Shown: positions 1 to 12,284 of the stretch, in pieces | How the letters are laid out: every line of letters begins with the position of its first letter | Position numbering within the stretch: position 1 is the stretch's first letter | NCBI GenBank assembly: GCA_963682025.1 | Contig: OY821522.1 | Span: 23,188,154-23,252,153 of the forward strand | Origin: Cordilura impudica | Lineage: Eukaryota > Arthropoda > Insecta > Diptera > Scathophagidae | Reading direction: 5' to 3' | DNA: 64,000 nucleotides | Notes under the pieces: model-generated | What the model was told of the DNA's origin: nothing | What the model saw: only the letters and a program-made list of their open reading frames with translations | The model's database searches: none | Program-made: the position numbers and the translations under genes

Positions 1-616
1 TCTGTTGTCTCGAAGTTGATGATAATTGCGGTTATTATTGTTTGTATTGGGTCGACTCATATTTCTATTTTCAAAGTTACTCTTCTTATCGTTTCTTCCG
101 TATTCAGCGTATCCCGATGCAAAAAGGATATTCATTGCTCAAGAGTGTCTGATTCTTACATACCAGTATGGTCTTCATTGGTTTAGGTATTTTTTCTTTA
201 AAAATATTGAGAGAAGTTCTCATATTGTTCCTAGCGATTTGCTCACTATTTACATTTGTCCCGAAATCTGATACTGTCTTGTTATTTAAACTTCGGTGTT
301 TGTCTTTAATATTATTGTAAAAATCAATCGCATTTGATCTAAAAATTATAGATCGAAGTTTGTCGTAAAGCTGTTCTACACTTTGGCTTTCTCCAAAATA
401 ATTTATCAAAACTGTCTTAATTTCTGACCACGTTTGCGTTTGAAAATTTATTTCGATAGCTTCCCTGGCCTTACCCTTAAATCTACTTTTGATCAAATCA
501 ATAAATAATTGTTGGGAAAGTTCGTCGTATTGTATAAGAAGGAGATTTATTCTATCAGCAAGTGAAATAAAGGTATATAGATATGTTTTTTCACCTGATT
601 CCGGCAACCGTTCCAA
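1..616 (-). pseudogene. Gypsy-type gag fragment, unit a
   Basis: Reading frame 616-104, then a frame change near 100 into the part that runs off the window. No ATG lies at its start (the first codon is TTG), so the true N-terminus is missing or altered. The protein has the capsid pattern of insect gypsy elements: an N-terminal helix-rich domain with LYTFI, FIDLIKSRFKGKARE and INYFG blocks, then IDFYNNIKDKHRSLNNKT. The sister copy at 21,063-22,174 adds the Asn/Arg-rich tail. A few substitutions (for example Ile/Asn at the KARE block) separate the two copies. It is a structural protein of the retrotransposon particle, here broken. Confidence 0.8.
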
Positions 617-871
617 AAAGTGAAGAGGACTTAGAATATACTACTATTACTATTACTATACTATTTTACTAAATAAAATCAAGATTCTCGATGACCGAAT
701 TGAAAAAGAACACAAATTAATTGTTATATATGTGTCGTTATATTAAAAGATAGAAAGAAATCTTAACGTAGGGGAAAAATGTATGCAGATATATATAAAA
801 AATATTTTCAACCAATTTACTAGTAATAATTGTTATATTGTTATATAAAAAAAAAAAATATTACATATACA

Positions 872-2547
872 CAGTATGTAGAAAAAATAAGTTTCCAATG
901 TCATATATTTAAATTGGTGAACTGTGAGCTTCCTAAAGCTTATGAATTGATACATACCATTCTCATTTTAAAAACTACTCATACTATTGTTCCTATTGGA
1001 GAAGTTTGAAAGGTTTTGCTATTCAATAGAAATAAAGGTAATACCAGTTTCACAGAAAGAAATAATTTGTACATTGAAAAAGTAAGTTTCCAAAAGCAAT
1101 CAAGTAGTGAAACATTGCACACTAACATAAAATCTTGATATTTTAACTATTTTTAATAAATTTAGTTAATTTTGCATACAAATAAATACGTTAAAGATAA
1201 ATTTTTCTACCATTTTATTAATTTTTATTACTTTTTTCATAATATTGAAATTAACCCTTTAATTTAATAGAAAATAATTTAATTTTGCAAAAAAAAAAAA
1301 TGGGTAAATTCAAACAATTGACAACTGAAGAACGAAAAGTAATTATTAGTCTTTATAAAGATGGCCACAACCTTCGATATATTGGACAAAAATTTTGCAA
1401 ATCGCATACAGCAGTTCGTAAAGTAATTGTGGCCTTCGAGAATAAACACAGAGTTTGTGCTAAAAACAGACCAGGGCGTCCTAAAATAACATCCCAAAGA
1501 GTTGACAGAAGAATCCTTGACACATCAGAGGCTAACCCATTAAAATCTGTACCAAAAATTCGTTCTCAGTTGCTTAACGAAGGAAGAATTGCCCCGTCAG
1601 TATTCACCATTCGTAACAGGCTAAGAGAATACGGCAAACATGGGCGCGTAGCTCGTAAAATTGCCTACATTAGCAAAGTAAATAAGACCAAAAGAATGCT
1701 GTTTTATGAGGAACACGTTTTAAAGCCCAAAGAATTTTGGCACAACATTTTATGGACTGACGAATCAATGATAAGACTGAAATACTCTCATGGTATGATA
1801 CACGTTTGGCGTTAGGCAGGTGACGAACTATCATTAAAGTGTACCGTTCCAACTGTAAAAGCGGTAGAGAGAGGTTTGATGGTGTGGGGCTGCCTTTCTG
1901 CCAAAGGTACTGGTGAAATCATCGTATTAGAAGGAAAAGTAAATGCTGCTGTGTATATGAGAATTCTGGAGGAAACAACTATACCTGAGGGGAATCGCTT
2001 AATATGTGAACATTTCATATTCCAGCAGGATAATGCGCCTATACATATAGCGAAAAGGGTAGTGGAATACCTTGCTGATAGAAATGTTCCTATTTTAAGG
2101 TGGCCACCCCAAAGTCCAGACCTTTCTCCCATCGAGAACGCTTGGTCTATGCTTAAAATTCGGATTGCTGAGGCGGCCCCTCGAAACCTTAGCCAACTTA
2201 AAGATTGCATTGTTTCGAACTGGAAAAATATTAGTCCAGCAGAGTGCCTAAAGTTAGTAGAAGCTATGCAAGTCCGCCTTGCTAAAATGTCTCTCCGAAA
2301 TGGAGGTCACTGCGGTTACTAAGCGAGATGGAAACAAATTTTTTCTACTATTTTCTTTGAATTCTTTCAAGTTTTTTTATCTGGCTACAATGAATATATA
2401 ATTTTTTTTAATATTTTTTATTTGTTACTACTGATGAAGTTAAAAACGTACAGTAAAGACAAAGAATATTAAAAAATACTACACAAAAAAGTTTCAAACG
2501 TTTTTTTCTATAACTATTCTTTGGAAACTTATTTTTTCCACATACTG
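872..2547 (+). mobile_element. Tc1-family DNA transposon, unit a
   Basis: Terminal inverted repeats of 27 bp lie at 872-898 and 2521-2547 with one mismatch. Each starts CAGTATGT at the tip, the CAGT end usual for Tc1 elements. A TA dinucleotide follows the right tip (2548-2549); on the left the flank reads CA, so the TA target duplication has one mutated side or the tip is 2 bp longer. An inner copy of the GAAAAA-TAAGTTTCCAA end motif near 1077-1094 suggests an IR/DR-type double binding site. The total length of 1.68 kb is normal for Tc1. The sister copy lies at 22,431-24,107. Confidence 0.9.
1300..2322 (+). pseudogene. Tc1 transposase with one in-frame amber stop, unit a
   Basis: From ATG at 1300 to TAA at 2322 there are 340 sense-or-stop codons, the usual Tc1 length. 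The only lesion is TAG at 1813-1815, directly after the VWR block. The frame is otherwise uninterrupted on both sides. The N-terminal third is a paired-like helix-turn-helix DNA-binding region (KFKQLTTEERKVIISLYKDG) with a GRPK AT-hook-like link. The catalytic DDE domain follows: D in WTDES, D in QQDNAPIH, and E in SPIENAW, with 34 residues between the last two (DD34E). The same TAG is present in the sister copy, so the stop predates the duplication. Read-through is possible in principle but there is no evidence for it. Confidence 0.9.
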
Positions 2548-2760
2548 TATGTACGTAAATACTTATAGTTTAATGCAGCTTTCACCTTTTATGATGATAT
2601 TGTGCCTTCAACGATAGCGTTTGTTTATTATTAGGGTGTCGAAAGTTTCTTTTCACTTGCTATATTTTTTTTTAGTATTAAAGTCTTTCAAAACTTCTAT
2701 GCGTTTTTTATAACAAATTTTCGTTCCTTTTTTTTCTTAAATTCTTTTCAGGAATGTCTT

Positions 2761-3546
2761 TATACCCTATACCACTATGTGGTTTGGGTATAATGACTTT
2801 GTGCTGCTGTTTGTAACAACCAAAAATATTTGACCTACACCCATCTTTAATTATACCGATCGAATCAGAATCACTACCTGATTCGATTTAACGATGTCCG
2901 TCCGTCTGTGTGTCCATGTAAAGTTTGTAATCAAACTGCGGTCGCAAATATGAATATATTTTGACGAAATTTGGTATTTTATCTTTTATCGGCCATGGGA
3001 TGAGCGCTATTGAAATTGGTGAGAATCGGTCTATGTTCAGACCTAGCCCCGATACAAATGACCCCTATGAAATCAACATATATTGCCATAATATCCAAAT
3101 TATCATACAAATCTTAGTCAAATTGGGTTTGTATGTATATATTACATCCATTAATCAGTAGTCCAAAAATGATCCCTATTGGACAACTCTTAGTCATAGG
3201 CCCCATATAGAGCTGCTTCCCGATCTTCACTTAAATCTATCAAAAAACAAAAATATTTCACTGATTCTTCTCAAATTTTGTTTGTATATATTTTTTGCAA
3301 AATACAAGAGACTTTGCCAAACATGGTCAGGATCGGTCCATTTTTGGGCCTAGTCCCCATATAGATATAGCATCCGATATGAACTTTTTCATATCTGCAG
3401 CCGAAAAAATTAATAAAAAACCCACTCAAATTTGGTTTATGCTTACTTCTATATCCAGTTCGTTGGGCCTGAGAGATAGGGTCTCTAAACGCATGGTATA
3501 GGGTATCGTATAGTCGGTCTAGACCGACTATAATTTTCTTACTTGT
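2761..3546 (+). mobile_element. HINE-A1, non-autonomous Helentron-like (mini-me/DINE-1 type) element
   Basis: The 5' end reads TATACCCTATACCACTATG. The 3' end has the inverted version of the same motif (GGTATAGGGTATCGTATAG), then a perfect palindrome around GTCGGTCTAGACCGAC, then the tail TTTTCTTACTTGT. A short GTCCGTCCGTCTGTG tract sits near position 140 of the element. These are the marks of the dipteran mini-me/INE-1/HINE group: subterminal inverted repeats, a 3' hairpin, a GTCY proto-microsatellite and no target duplication. There is no credible coding capacity. This copy sits in the leader of the minus-strand gypsy and is duplicated at 24,322-25,106. Confidence 0.8.
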
Positions 3547-3950
3547 TTTTTATTCGGGAACGTTTTCTTTATTTTTATTTCATACTACTTATATAGTTTC
3601 GGTTAGTTTGCTTCCAAAATAGGGGTTTTCTTTTTGTAAAAGCACTTTTTTAATATTGTGATTAGAGTTTTAATTTTAATTATTAATATTATTATATTTT
3701 TTTTGTATAATAATTTAAGTGTCTTTATATAATTGTTCAAATTTTTATGTTTTATTTTAAATTTGTAACGCAAAATTAATTTTTTTTCGCTTTCTTGTTT
3801 TGAATTGGTTTTTAAAAAATGTTTTTATTTTTTTAAAAGTTACATTTTCAACATTGTTGTTTGAAGAATAATGTTCATAAAGGTATAACCTTTTAGACAT
3901 TGAATTGTCAAGTATGCTTATTATATATAAAACTCACAAGGATACCGGGT

Positions 3951-3968
3951 ATCCTACCTAATGCGCCA
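3951..3968 (-). other. Putative tRNA primer-binding site of the minus-strand gypsy
   Basis: On the minus strand the sequence reads TGGCGCATTAGGTAGGAT directly after the LTR piece. A TGGCGC start immediately 3' of the 5' LTR is typical of insect gypsy-group primer-binding sites. Unit b has lost this site in a deletion of about 325 bp (junction near 25,378). Matching tRNA not determined. Confidence 0.55.
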
Positions 3969-4158
3969 ATTTTGTCGTAGGTTTCTTATTCGAAATAAAT
4001 ACGAGGTTGATTATTTATTTAAAATATATTTTATTTATTTTATATTTAAAATAATAATTTTCTTTATTATTTTCTTTATTAAGTTTATAAGTATAAACGG
4101 ATAACGTTTTACTTAAATATTAATTTAAATATTCACGCTATGACAGACTCTGGCGTCA
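3969..4158 (-). repeat. LTR remnant of the minus-strand gypsy (U5 side)
   Basis: AT-rich stretch between the putative PBS and the Transib insertion. It is assigned as LTR by position only. The rest of the LTR would be expected beyond the far end of Transib, that is from 38,136 onward, because the Transib target duplication CGTCA (4154-4158) reappears there. Confidence 0.45.
4154..4158 (+). other. Transib target-site duplication CGTCA, left side of unit a
   Basis: CGTCA directly precedes the CACAGTG tip at 4159. The same five bases precede the tip at 25,396 and follow the mirrored tip at 38,135. Transib elements make 5-bp, GC-biased target duplications. Confidence 0.8.
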
Positions 4159-5675
4159 CACAGTGGTTCAAAACCAAAAAAAAAAGTGGTAATAAGTCTG
4201 GAACTTCTAAACTATTGGTTGGATTGGAATAGTATATTCTAGGCGATTGTAGTCAAGGATATGGCTTTCAAAATATTTATTTTTGAGATACCCTGTTGCA
4301 ACACAGGGTGAGCTACAGGGTGCCAAATTCGACCACCTCGAGGTGGAAAATGTTTTCAAAGCTTGTAACTTTTATAAATATGATGTGATTTTTACGCTTT
4401 TAAAATTTTTCCAATAACCATTAAATTGTTTACAAAAAACATGCCTATACTACCTAGTTATCGCTTATGGTTTAAAAAATATTTGGCTTTAAAAATCAAC
4501 ATTTGAACTTTTCACCAAATTCTTTCTTGGTTTTTCGCAAATAACATTTTTATTAAAAAAAAAATCTAAAAATATGTGGCGATAGCCAGTACTTTTGAAA
4601 AAAATACGTTGAAATATTTTTTGAATTATTTCAAACCGTTTAGTGAGCACAAATTCTTAAAGTTGACTTTTTGAATCAGGTTTTAAAAATTGCAAATTTT
4701 TGCCAAAAAATACCATTCATTCTTTCACTTTTTTCTCACAACCCTGGTAAAACATGTATATATTTTTCTACATATTTTAAAAGAATATGCTTCAAGAATG
4801 GTTGTAAGCGAAATTTTTAATATTTTTGGATATGCACCCTACGTCCAGCATTGGACGAAATTGGGCAATTAAAAAAAAAATCTAAGTATTAAAAGTTAAT
4901 ACAAAAATATCCGCTCGATTTCTTCAAATATTTCACCGCAGTATTAAAGCTCCAAATATTTTTATTTATTTGCCGCAATAAAATTCACCGCCATTCCATA
5001 AACGTGGTCAGGAGGGCTTAAATGGTGAAAAAAGTCAAATTTTCATACGAATTTTTTTTGTTAACATAAAAAACATATTAAGATTAGTTATTTTTATATT
5101 TTGTTTAGAACGGCATTTAAATTATCTAAAACACTTCAAAAAATCATTTTGATAACGCTAATAGTTTTTGAGATATTTATATTCAAATTTCAGAAAAAAA
5201 TATAGAAAAACTATGGTTTTTCGTTTTTTTTGGTTTTTTTGGTAAAGTGTTCCCAACATTTTTGAATTTTACTTATTATTATATATATTGTTAAAGAAGA
5301 CATATTTATCTATTCAACGATATATAACATGTCTATCAAATATATTGCAACATGCTGAAATAATGACCCCAAACCACACTCCACAGGCAAAAATTTAGCT
5401 ATTTCTCTATTTGTTCATATAAATGGTCATTTACATAGTGAATGACATATTTTTTTATTGTTTTTTGGTAAAGGGTTGCATACGTTTTTATTACTTCGAA
5501 TAACTTTATATATCTTTTCAAAGAAGGTATAATTATAAGTTAATGGTGTATGAAATATTTACCTAATGAGTTTCAACTGATCATAAAATTGCCCGAAACT
5601 CTGATACCTATTGCAAAATATCTGTAATTCACAATACCTTTTTATTAAAAAAAAACAGGTAAAAGCCAAATCCAT
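4159..5675 (+). repeat. Transib left terminal inverted repeat, unit a
   Basis: The first 45 or so bases match, in reverse complement, the right tip at 38,091-38,135. Further in, 5340-5480 matches 8100-8250 inverted, and the similarity fades near the GGTAAAAGCC block at about 5671 (mirrored at about 7943). Roughly 1.5 kb of inverted repeat is far longer than the few tens of bases usual for Transib. No ORF here is credible; the short frames are artefacts of the AT-rich repeat. Confidence 0.8.
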
Positions 5676-5801
5676 AGATTCACTAAAACAAAATGTAAGT
5701 ATAGGTTAAAGTACCTGCTCGATATATTACCTTTCAAAAAGTATTTTCAGTATATAACCATGAGTTTCTTGTTTATTAAGATCACTTACGTATAATCTAA
5801 C

Positions 5802-7822
5802 ATGGAGGTTACATTAAAGTATTATTCACTTTGCAAAGTTATTTGGGAAAATCCTTCCGATTCTACTATTCATTCATCACGTTCGGAAAAAGTCTCGAAA
5901 TTATTTTATACAATTAACAACACTTACGGTTTAAATGTGAGATCTGAAGATGTTGAAAATTTTTACAAAGCCTACGAAAGCCAATCGGGTTTATCAAAAT
6001 CAAAGTTTATGACTAAAAATGAAGAATGGTTGCAAACGGGCCTCACAGTACAAATTGAGAAAAAGGCATTTGGTCGACCTAAAAAGGACTACGAAAATAT
6101 TCAATCAAGGACAAAAAAGAAAAAACAAGAAGAAATCATCGCCTAATGAAATTAAGGATTCTTTTAAATCAGCCTTGACGCACGCAACCAAAGGAAGCTG
6201 CTAAAATTGTAGATGTGTTACCAACTGCATCTCCTAAGCGGTTGAAGCGTATGGTGCAAAGTATTTCAACTCCAAAATCGTCAACATCATTTACAGAAGA
6301 GGATGCGTTAGCTCTTATTTTAAATTTGGGATTGACAAGAAATAAATACGGTATTTTGAGAAAAGCTCTCAAAGAAAAAAGGATTTGATATTTTTTCTAA
6401 AAGCAGAGCCATAAAGGAAACAAAAAATAAAATTCTACCATCTAATGTGAAATCCAATACTGAAAGTGCAAATGTTGGATTAGCGGAACTGCTTGAAAAC
6501 ACTGCATCTAGAATAATATCCACATTTAGCAAAGAAAAAATAGAAATATGCAACAATTCAGAAATTACGTTAATATGTAAATGGTGATGCGATGGAATAT
6601 CTGGATTTTCTGAGTATAGACAACCAAGTGGAAGCAATTCAGAAATAGATATTTCAACAATTTTTATGACATCATTAGTACCATTAAAAATGAGGCTATA
6701 TAATGAGACAAGTTCTTCTTCTAGTGAGAGAGAATATCAGGACATATGGAGTAATTTAACACCCGGATCTAAGTTCCTATGTCGCCCAATCCGATTTGAG
6801 TACACAAAGGAAGACAAAATTACAACACAAAACTTAGTGAGTTCAATAAATCAGGAAATTTCGAGATTGTCTCCAGTTTTTGTGGAAATATCTGGAAGTG
6901 TCATTAAAGTGTTATTTCAACCACTTTTTACAATGATGGGAAAGTAGCCAATGCCGTTACAGATATAACATCTACTTGGAAATGTAATATATGTGGAAAG
7001 AAAAGTTCAGAATTTCATAACAGTTGTGATGAAATTCCTATTAATGAAAATGCTTTAAAATTTGGAATATCACCACTTCATGCAAGAATACGATTTATGG
7101 AATATTGCTTGCATCTCGCATATGAGCTAAAATACCGGCAAATTCCAGGACAAGAAAATATACCAGTTAAAAATAATACTGATCTACACGCCATACGAAA
7201 AACTGAGAAGAAAAGAATTCAGGATGAATTTAAAATGCAACTTGGTCTAATTATCGATAAGCCTCTTTGTGGCTATGGAAGTTCAAATGATGGTAATACA
7301 GCAAGACGTTTCTTTGAAGATCCCGAAACTACTTCTTTGATTACTGGCATTGACACGGCTTTAATCGCACGGTTTAAAGTAATATTAGCTGTCATTAATA
7401 GTAAACAACAAATTAATGAGGAGAAATTGAAAATATATGCTAGTGGAACTAAGGAATTAATAATGAACTTATATCCTTGGAGGCCAATGACACCAACTGT
7501 ACACAAAGTATTAGCTCATGGGAAAGAAATAATACAAAATAGCATCCTGCCCTTGGGAGAACTGACTGAAGAAGCACAAGAAGCTAGAAACAGAGATGTC
7601 AAACACTTTAGACTTTTTAATACAAGAAAATGTAGCAAAGAAGCCCAAAATTCCGATTTAATGGAATATTTATTGATATCATCAGATCCAGTAATATACT
7701 CCATAAGAACAAAATGGTTACCAAAAATAAGTCTTGAAATAGAAAATGATGATTCCGAAGCTATGGATATAAAACATCTTTTATCTTTTGATATTTCTGA
7801 TTGTTTTGTAGAAAATAACTAG
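5802..7822 (+). pseudogene. Transib transposase (RAG1-core relative), unit a, broken
   Basis: Begins with ATG at 5802 and ends with TAG at 7820-7822, about 670 codons. Recognisable blocks: KAFGRPKK near residue 95; CDGISGFSEY around 6588-6617, holding the first catalytic Asp; a zinc-type CNICGKK near 6985; GYGSSNDGNTARRFF near 7270; PWRPMTPTVHK near 7480; and EEAQEARN with the candidate catalytic Glu codon at 7580-7582. These match Transib transposases and the RAG1 core. Lesions: a frame change in the poly-A tract near 6115-6130, an extra A near 6380, TGA at 6585-6587 just before CDG, and a 4-base loss near 6934 that removes the Asp of the second catalytic DGK motif and creates a stop at 6945. 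The frame change and TGA are shared with unit b; the other two are private. Confidence 0.88.
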
Positions 7823-8535
7823 TAAAAAAGCAGACAATTGTTATGTAATTTTAAGCCTATTATAAAACAAATAAAAAAATACTCATTAAAAAAAATTTAG
7901 TTATATATGTTATTTAATAATGAAAATATCTTAGGCATTGGCTTTTTACCTGTTTTTTTTTTTTGTATAAAATCAGCATCAGAGTTTCGGGCAATTTTAT
8001 GATCAGTTGAAACTCATTAGGTAAATATTTCATACACCATTAACTTATAATTATACCTTCTTTGAAAAGATATATAAAATTATTTGAAGTAATAAAAACG
8101 TATGCAACCCTTTACCAAAAAACCATAAAAAAATACGTCATTCACTACATAGTGACCATTTATATGAACAAATAGAGAAATAGCTAAATTTTTGCCTGTG
8201 GAGTGTGGTTTGGGGTCATTATTTCAGCATGTTGCAATATATTTGATAGACATGTTATATATCGTTGAATAGATAAATATGTCTTCTTTAACAATATATA
8301 TAATAATAAGTAAAATAAAACGAAAAACCATAGTTTTTCTATATTTTTTTCTGAAATTTGAAAATAAATATCTCAAAAACTATTAACGTTATCAAAATGA
8401 TTTTTTGAAGTGTTTTAGATAATTTAAATGCCGTTCTAAACAAAATATAAAAATAACTAATCTTAATATGTTTTTTATGTTAACAAAAAAAATTCGTATG
8501 AAAATTTGACTTTTTTCACCATTTAAATAAATAAA
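7823..8535 (+). repeat. Transib 3' flank and inner part of right TIR, unit a
   Basis: After a 110-base AT-rich tail, 7935-8535 is the inverted counterpart of about 5040-5675. It is interrupted by HINE-A2, which replaced the piece that reads GCCCTCATGACCACG in unit b (about 33,815). Confidence 0.8.
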
Positions 8536-9314
8536 ACAAGTAAAAAAATTATAGTCGGTCTAGACCGACTATACGATACCCTATACCATGCGTTTAGAAA
8601 CCCTATCTCTTAGGCCCAACTAACTGGACATTGAAAATAATCAAAAACCAAATTTGAGTGGGATTCTTATTAATTTTTTTGGCTGCAGATATGAAAAAGT
8701 TCATATCGGATGCTATATCTATAAAGGGACTAGGTCCAAAAATGGACCGATCCTGATCATGTTTGGTAAAGTCTCTTGTATTTTGCAAAAATATGTACAA
8801 ACAAAATTTGAGAAGAATCAGTGCAATATTTTTGTTTTTTAATAGATTTAAGTGAAGATCGGGAAGCAGCTCTATATGGGGTCAAAGGGATCATTTTTGG
8901 ACTACTCATTAGTGGATGTAATGAACGCATACAAACCCAATTTGAGTAAGATCTATATGACAATTTGGATCTTATGGCAATTTATGTCGATTTCATATGG
9001 GTCATTTGTATGGGGGCTAGGTCTGAACATGGACCGATTCTCACCAATTTCAATAGCGTTCATCCCATGGCCGATAAAAGCTTATATACCAAATTTCGTC
9101 AAAATATATTCATATTTGCGACCTGCAGTTTGATTACAAGCTTTACATGGACACACAGACGGACGGACGGACGGACGGACATTGTTAAATCAACTCAGAA
9201 ACTGATTCTGATTCGATCGGTATAATTAAAGATGGGTCTAGGTCAAATATTTTTGGTTGTTACAAACAGCAGCACAAAGTCATTATACCCAAACCACATA
9301 GTGGTATAGGGTAT
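8536..9314 (-). mobile_element. HINE-A2 inside the Transib right TIR
   Basis: Full-length minus-strand HINE-A: the ACAAGTA tail and GTCGGTCTAGACCGAC palindrome are at the left, and the GTGGTATAGGGTATA 5' end is at the right (about 9301-9315). It carries a CGGA-type tract (ACGG repeated) near 9160-9180. It is absent from the same site in unit b, so it inserted after the duplication. Confidence 0.8.
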
Positions 9315-9372
9315 AAATATTTGGAGCTTTAATACTGCGGTGAAATATTTGAAGAAATCGAGCGGATATTTA
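9315..9372 (+). repeat. Short Transib right-TIR segment between two insertions
   Basis: Starts ATATTTGGAGCTTTAATACT and ends in the GAGCGGATAT block; identical to about 33,870-33,926 of unit b, where it runs uninterrupted into TTGTATTAAC. In unit a that continuation is at 17,585. Confidence 0.85.
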
Positions 9373-10726
9373 TACCCTCCACTCCAGTGTGCAGAGGGTA
9401 TATATAAGTTTGTCATTCCGTTTGTAATAATTAGAAAAAAAAATTTGGACCCCATAAAATATATATATTTGTGATCCTTATAACAACCGGAGTTGATATA
9501 GCGATGTCCGTCTGTCCGTCTGTCCGTCTGTGGAAATCACGATGACGGCATCAATCGGGCAGCTAGGGTGCTCGTTGGCATAAAAAATGATTCACTAACA
9601 TCCTGAAAAGTTTGCTATTTAAAATCGTCCAAATCGGTCAATTAGGGCCCGAGATTTGAATGAAGAACTAAAAAAAGTCTTGGAAAAATATAATTTTCTA
9701 TGTTGTTCTTGTCACGATCACGCCCTCAATAGGATAGCTAGGGTGATAATTTTTATTGAGAATGATTCACCAAATTCATGGGAAGATTTCTACTTCAAAA
9801 ATCATTAAAATCGGTGGAACAGGTCCAGGTAAATCTATGAAAAATTAAAAAAAAAAATGAAAAACATGATGTTTCCATATTGTTCCTGTTGTTATTCTAA
9901 ATGTTGCATTGTTGTCATAGCTGGACTTGTTGTTTTTGTGGTCGTTGTGGTAATAATATAATAAAAACAAACCCTTTGTACATTTTTTTGTGAACTCTGG
10001 TAGAAAATTTTAAAAGTTTCCATTGTTTTGGCATCACTAAAAAAATTTGTTAGATCATTTCTGTCATTGCCACGAGCCTGCATGCAAAATTTCAGATCGA
10101 TTGGTTCACGGGAAAGGGGCTAAAAATCGATCCAAAATTTTGTCGACAAGCAGACACTACCAGTTAATATAAAGGCAGTAAATAAAGAGAGTAAAAGTTC
10201 ACCAATAATTTAAAAAACAAATTTTTATGTATTAATTTATTTAAAGAAAAAAATAATTAAATGAAATAGTAATAATAATAAAAAAAAATAATATACAATG
10301 CAAGAAAAAAGAATATATAAATAAAATAAAATAAAGATAAATGCATTCATAGCATTATAATACATATAAAAGGTCAATGTTTTCTAACCGTATTCGTAAC
10401 GAGTCAGTTGTTTTTTTTACATGAAAATCATTTAAAACAGTTACCGAACGTAACCGGAACGTCCCAATACTTTTCATGTGAAAAAAAGGCTGACACGTTA
10501 CGTAACAGTTACATGTCGCTAACTTGTTCTTTACACAGGCTACTGCTTTTGCAGCCAACTTCAAGTCTATTTATATAGTTTCGTAAGCATAACTGATAAA
10601 ATTGTTTCTATTATTTTTTGCTGTAAGTAATAAATTATAAATATACTGAATTTGCAAACTAAAATGGATACATATATTGGAGGTGCTTTAATACAAAAGA
10701 GTTAACGAAACAAAATCAAAAAGAAA
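9373..10726 (+). mobile_element. HINE-B 5' portion (DINE-1-like), copy B'
   Basis: Starts TATACCCTCCACTCCAGTGT and has CCGTCTGTCCGTCTGTCCG near 9508, closely resembling Drosophila DINE-1/INE-1 in its first 200 bases. Similarity to full-length HINE-B at 13,408 runs to about 10,170. It then continues with AT-rich middle sequence to 10,726, also found inverted at 52,083-52,600. No hairpin-and-tail 3' end is found for this copy; a TIR element occupies the following 2.7 kb. Confidence 0.7.
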
Positions 10727-11735
10727 CAACTCTACAACATCAACAATGGCAGTCATATGTTCTTCAAATAGAAAAAAAAACTGCAAGTGTGTTTTGTTGG
10801 CTACAAAACAAAAATAGTGTTGACAATATAACAAAATATGTAAAAGAAGTTAGTGCTATGAAATATTTTATTTTGTTTAAAAAAAAAATCGCAACATGAA
10901 AGGCTATAATTCCATTAATAATCAAAAGGCGTTAAACTAATTTATTTATTTTTACGTTGTACTAATGCATTTTAAATAAGTAAAAGTAATTGTATATTTA
11001 AATAAAAATGCATTTGTATTATATGTTGCTGTCGTATTCAGAAAAATCAAGTAGCTGACTATACGACTACAAATGCTGCTGCCAGCAGTCGTCTATGTGT
11101 TTCATTCATGATGTTGCATTTTTTTGCGAGCAATACTTACATATATTCTAAATAAAGAAATAATAGTTCTTTTCATACTGCGAAATCTATACAAATATAT
11201 GTACAAATACTATATGTCAAATTTCAAATTTGCAATAATTGATACATTTTTGAAAGAAAATTGTATAATATGAAATGTCTTTAATTTATTTCATAGAAAA
11301 CAATTTTTTGAGGTGCGTGGATTTTCCATATTTACTGTTTTACTATTTTCGTAATGAGGTTAAATGAGTTAAAAAGAATTTAAAATATTTGAAAATATTA
11401 GGTGAGGATCCTCAAGATGTAATATACGATCGGTCTAAAACTTTTCACTTAGAGCCACAGTTAAATTCGAATCAACAAAAACCCATATATTTTGTGCATA
11501 AAGTTTAACATTAAATGTGCTTTTCTAAAATGTCTATATATTTTTTCTCATTCATTTCTGACCATCTTCAATGTAAATTTACCAAAGTTTTTTTTTATTG
11601 CAATATGTATATAAAACTTAAAAATTTAATATTTTTTATTGTGTATTAACTTATTATTCTGCGATTTTCATTACATCACAAAATGTTACAAATTGGCACT
11701 ACTGTTTCAAAAACAGAAAACTTCTAAATCAGTTG

Positions 11736-12284
11736 AAAACAGTTGATCTGTAAAACTGTGTGTGAAATTGTGTCAAATAAAATTACAAATATTAATAAAT
11801 ATAATAATACATATATATATATATTATTAATTTTGTTAAGAATTAGCACAAAATTGATTTTCCATTTCATTTATAAAGAATTCTGCCATATTTTGTTAAA
11901 GGGAAAATCCATTTTTGTTATATTAAAAAAAACAGACTTGCATTTAATTTTTCCGTGACTGCCTCAATAATTGCGTAGATGCCACCACAATATTTTTTCT
12001 AATTAAAACAGTTGATCTGTAAAACTGTGTGTGAAATTGTGTCAAATAAAATTACAAATATTAATAAATATAATAATACATATATATATTTTATTAATTT
12101 TGTTAAGAATTAGCACAAAATTGATTTTCCATTTTGCATTTCATTTATAAAGAATTCTGCCATATTTTGTTAAAGGGAAAATCCATTTTTTTTATATTAA
12201 AAAAAACAGACTTGCATTTAATTTTTCCGTGACTGCCTCAATAATTGCGTAGATGCCACCACAATATTTTTTCTAATTAAATAT
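11736..12284 (+). repeat. Tandem duplication of about 270 bp inside element T
   Basis: The stretch starting AAAACAGTTGATCTGTAAAA at 11,736 is repeated at 12,005, with a 9-10 base insertion in the second copy. The inverted relative near 50,790-51,060 carries only one copy, so the doubling is private to this element. Confidence 0.85.

Larger units (their letters stand above)
1..4158 (-). mobile_element. Gypsy-type LTR retrotransposon remnant, unit a (gag end, leader, PBS, LTR piece)
   Basis: Minus-strand Ty3/gypsy remnant read from the LTR piece at 4158 down to gag at the left window edge. It carries a Tc1 element (872-2547) and a HINE-A (2761-3546) in its leader. The same arrangement recurs at about 21,559-25,395 with nearly identical sequence, so this is one of two duplicated copies. 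Between the nested elements, 617-871, 2548-2760 and 3547-3950 hold only AT-rich non-coding leader sequence. The Transib insertion at 4159 cuts the LTR. Which gypsy lineage this is cannot be settled by eye; the PBS and gag resemble the gypsy/17.6/297 group. Confidence 0.75.

Noticed and set aside
3295..3501. Recurring 60-70 codon frames in HINE-A copies (NTRDFTKHDQDRSIFGPSP text and its antisense partners)
   Set aside because: They recur because the element recurs. They have no consistent ATG, appear on both strands, and vary by indels in the less conserved copies. No sign of protein selection.
4159..4200. A complete 12- or 23-spacer recombination signal at the Transib tip
   Set aside because: The heptamer is exact, but the only nonamer-like text (TTCAAAACC) starts two or so bases later, not at 12 or 23. 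Only the heptamer is claimed.
4690..4872. QIFAKKYHSFFHFF-type frame in Transib TIRs (also 17,600, 33,947 and 37,386)
   Set aside because: It lies inside the inverted repeat, so it is present in both TIRs at once. Low complexity and no support as a gene.
6100..6150. Programmed -1 frameshift at A-rich heptamers in the Transib gene
   Set aside because: The downstream frame is +1, not -1, relative to the first. A single-base indel in the A tract, inherited by both copies, is simpler.
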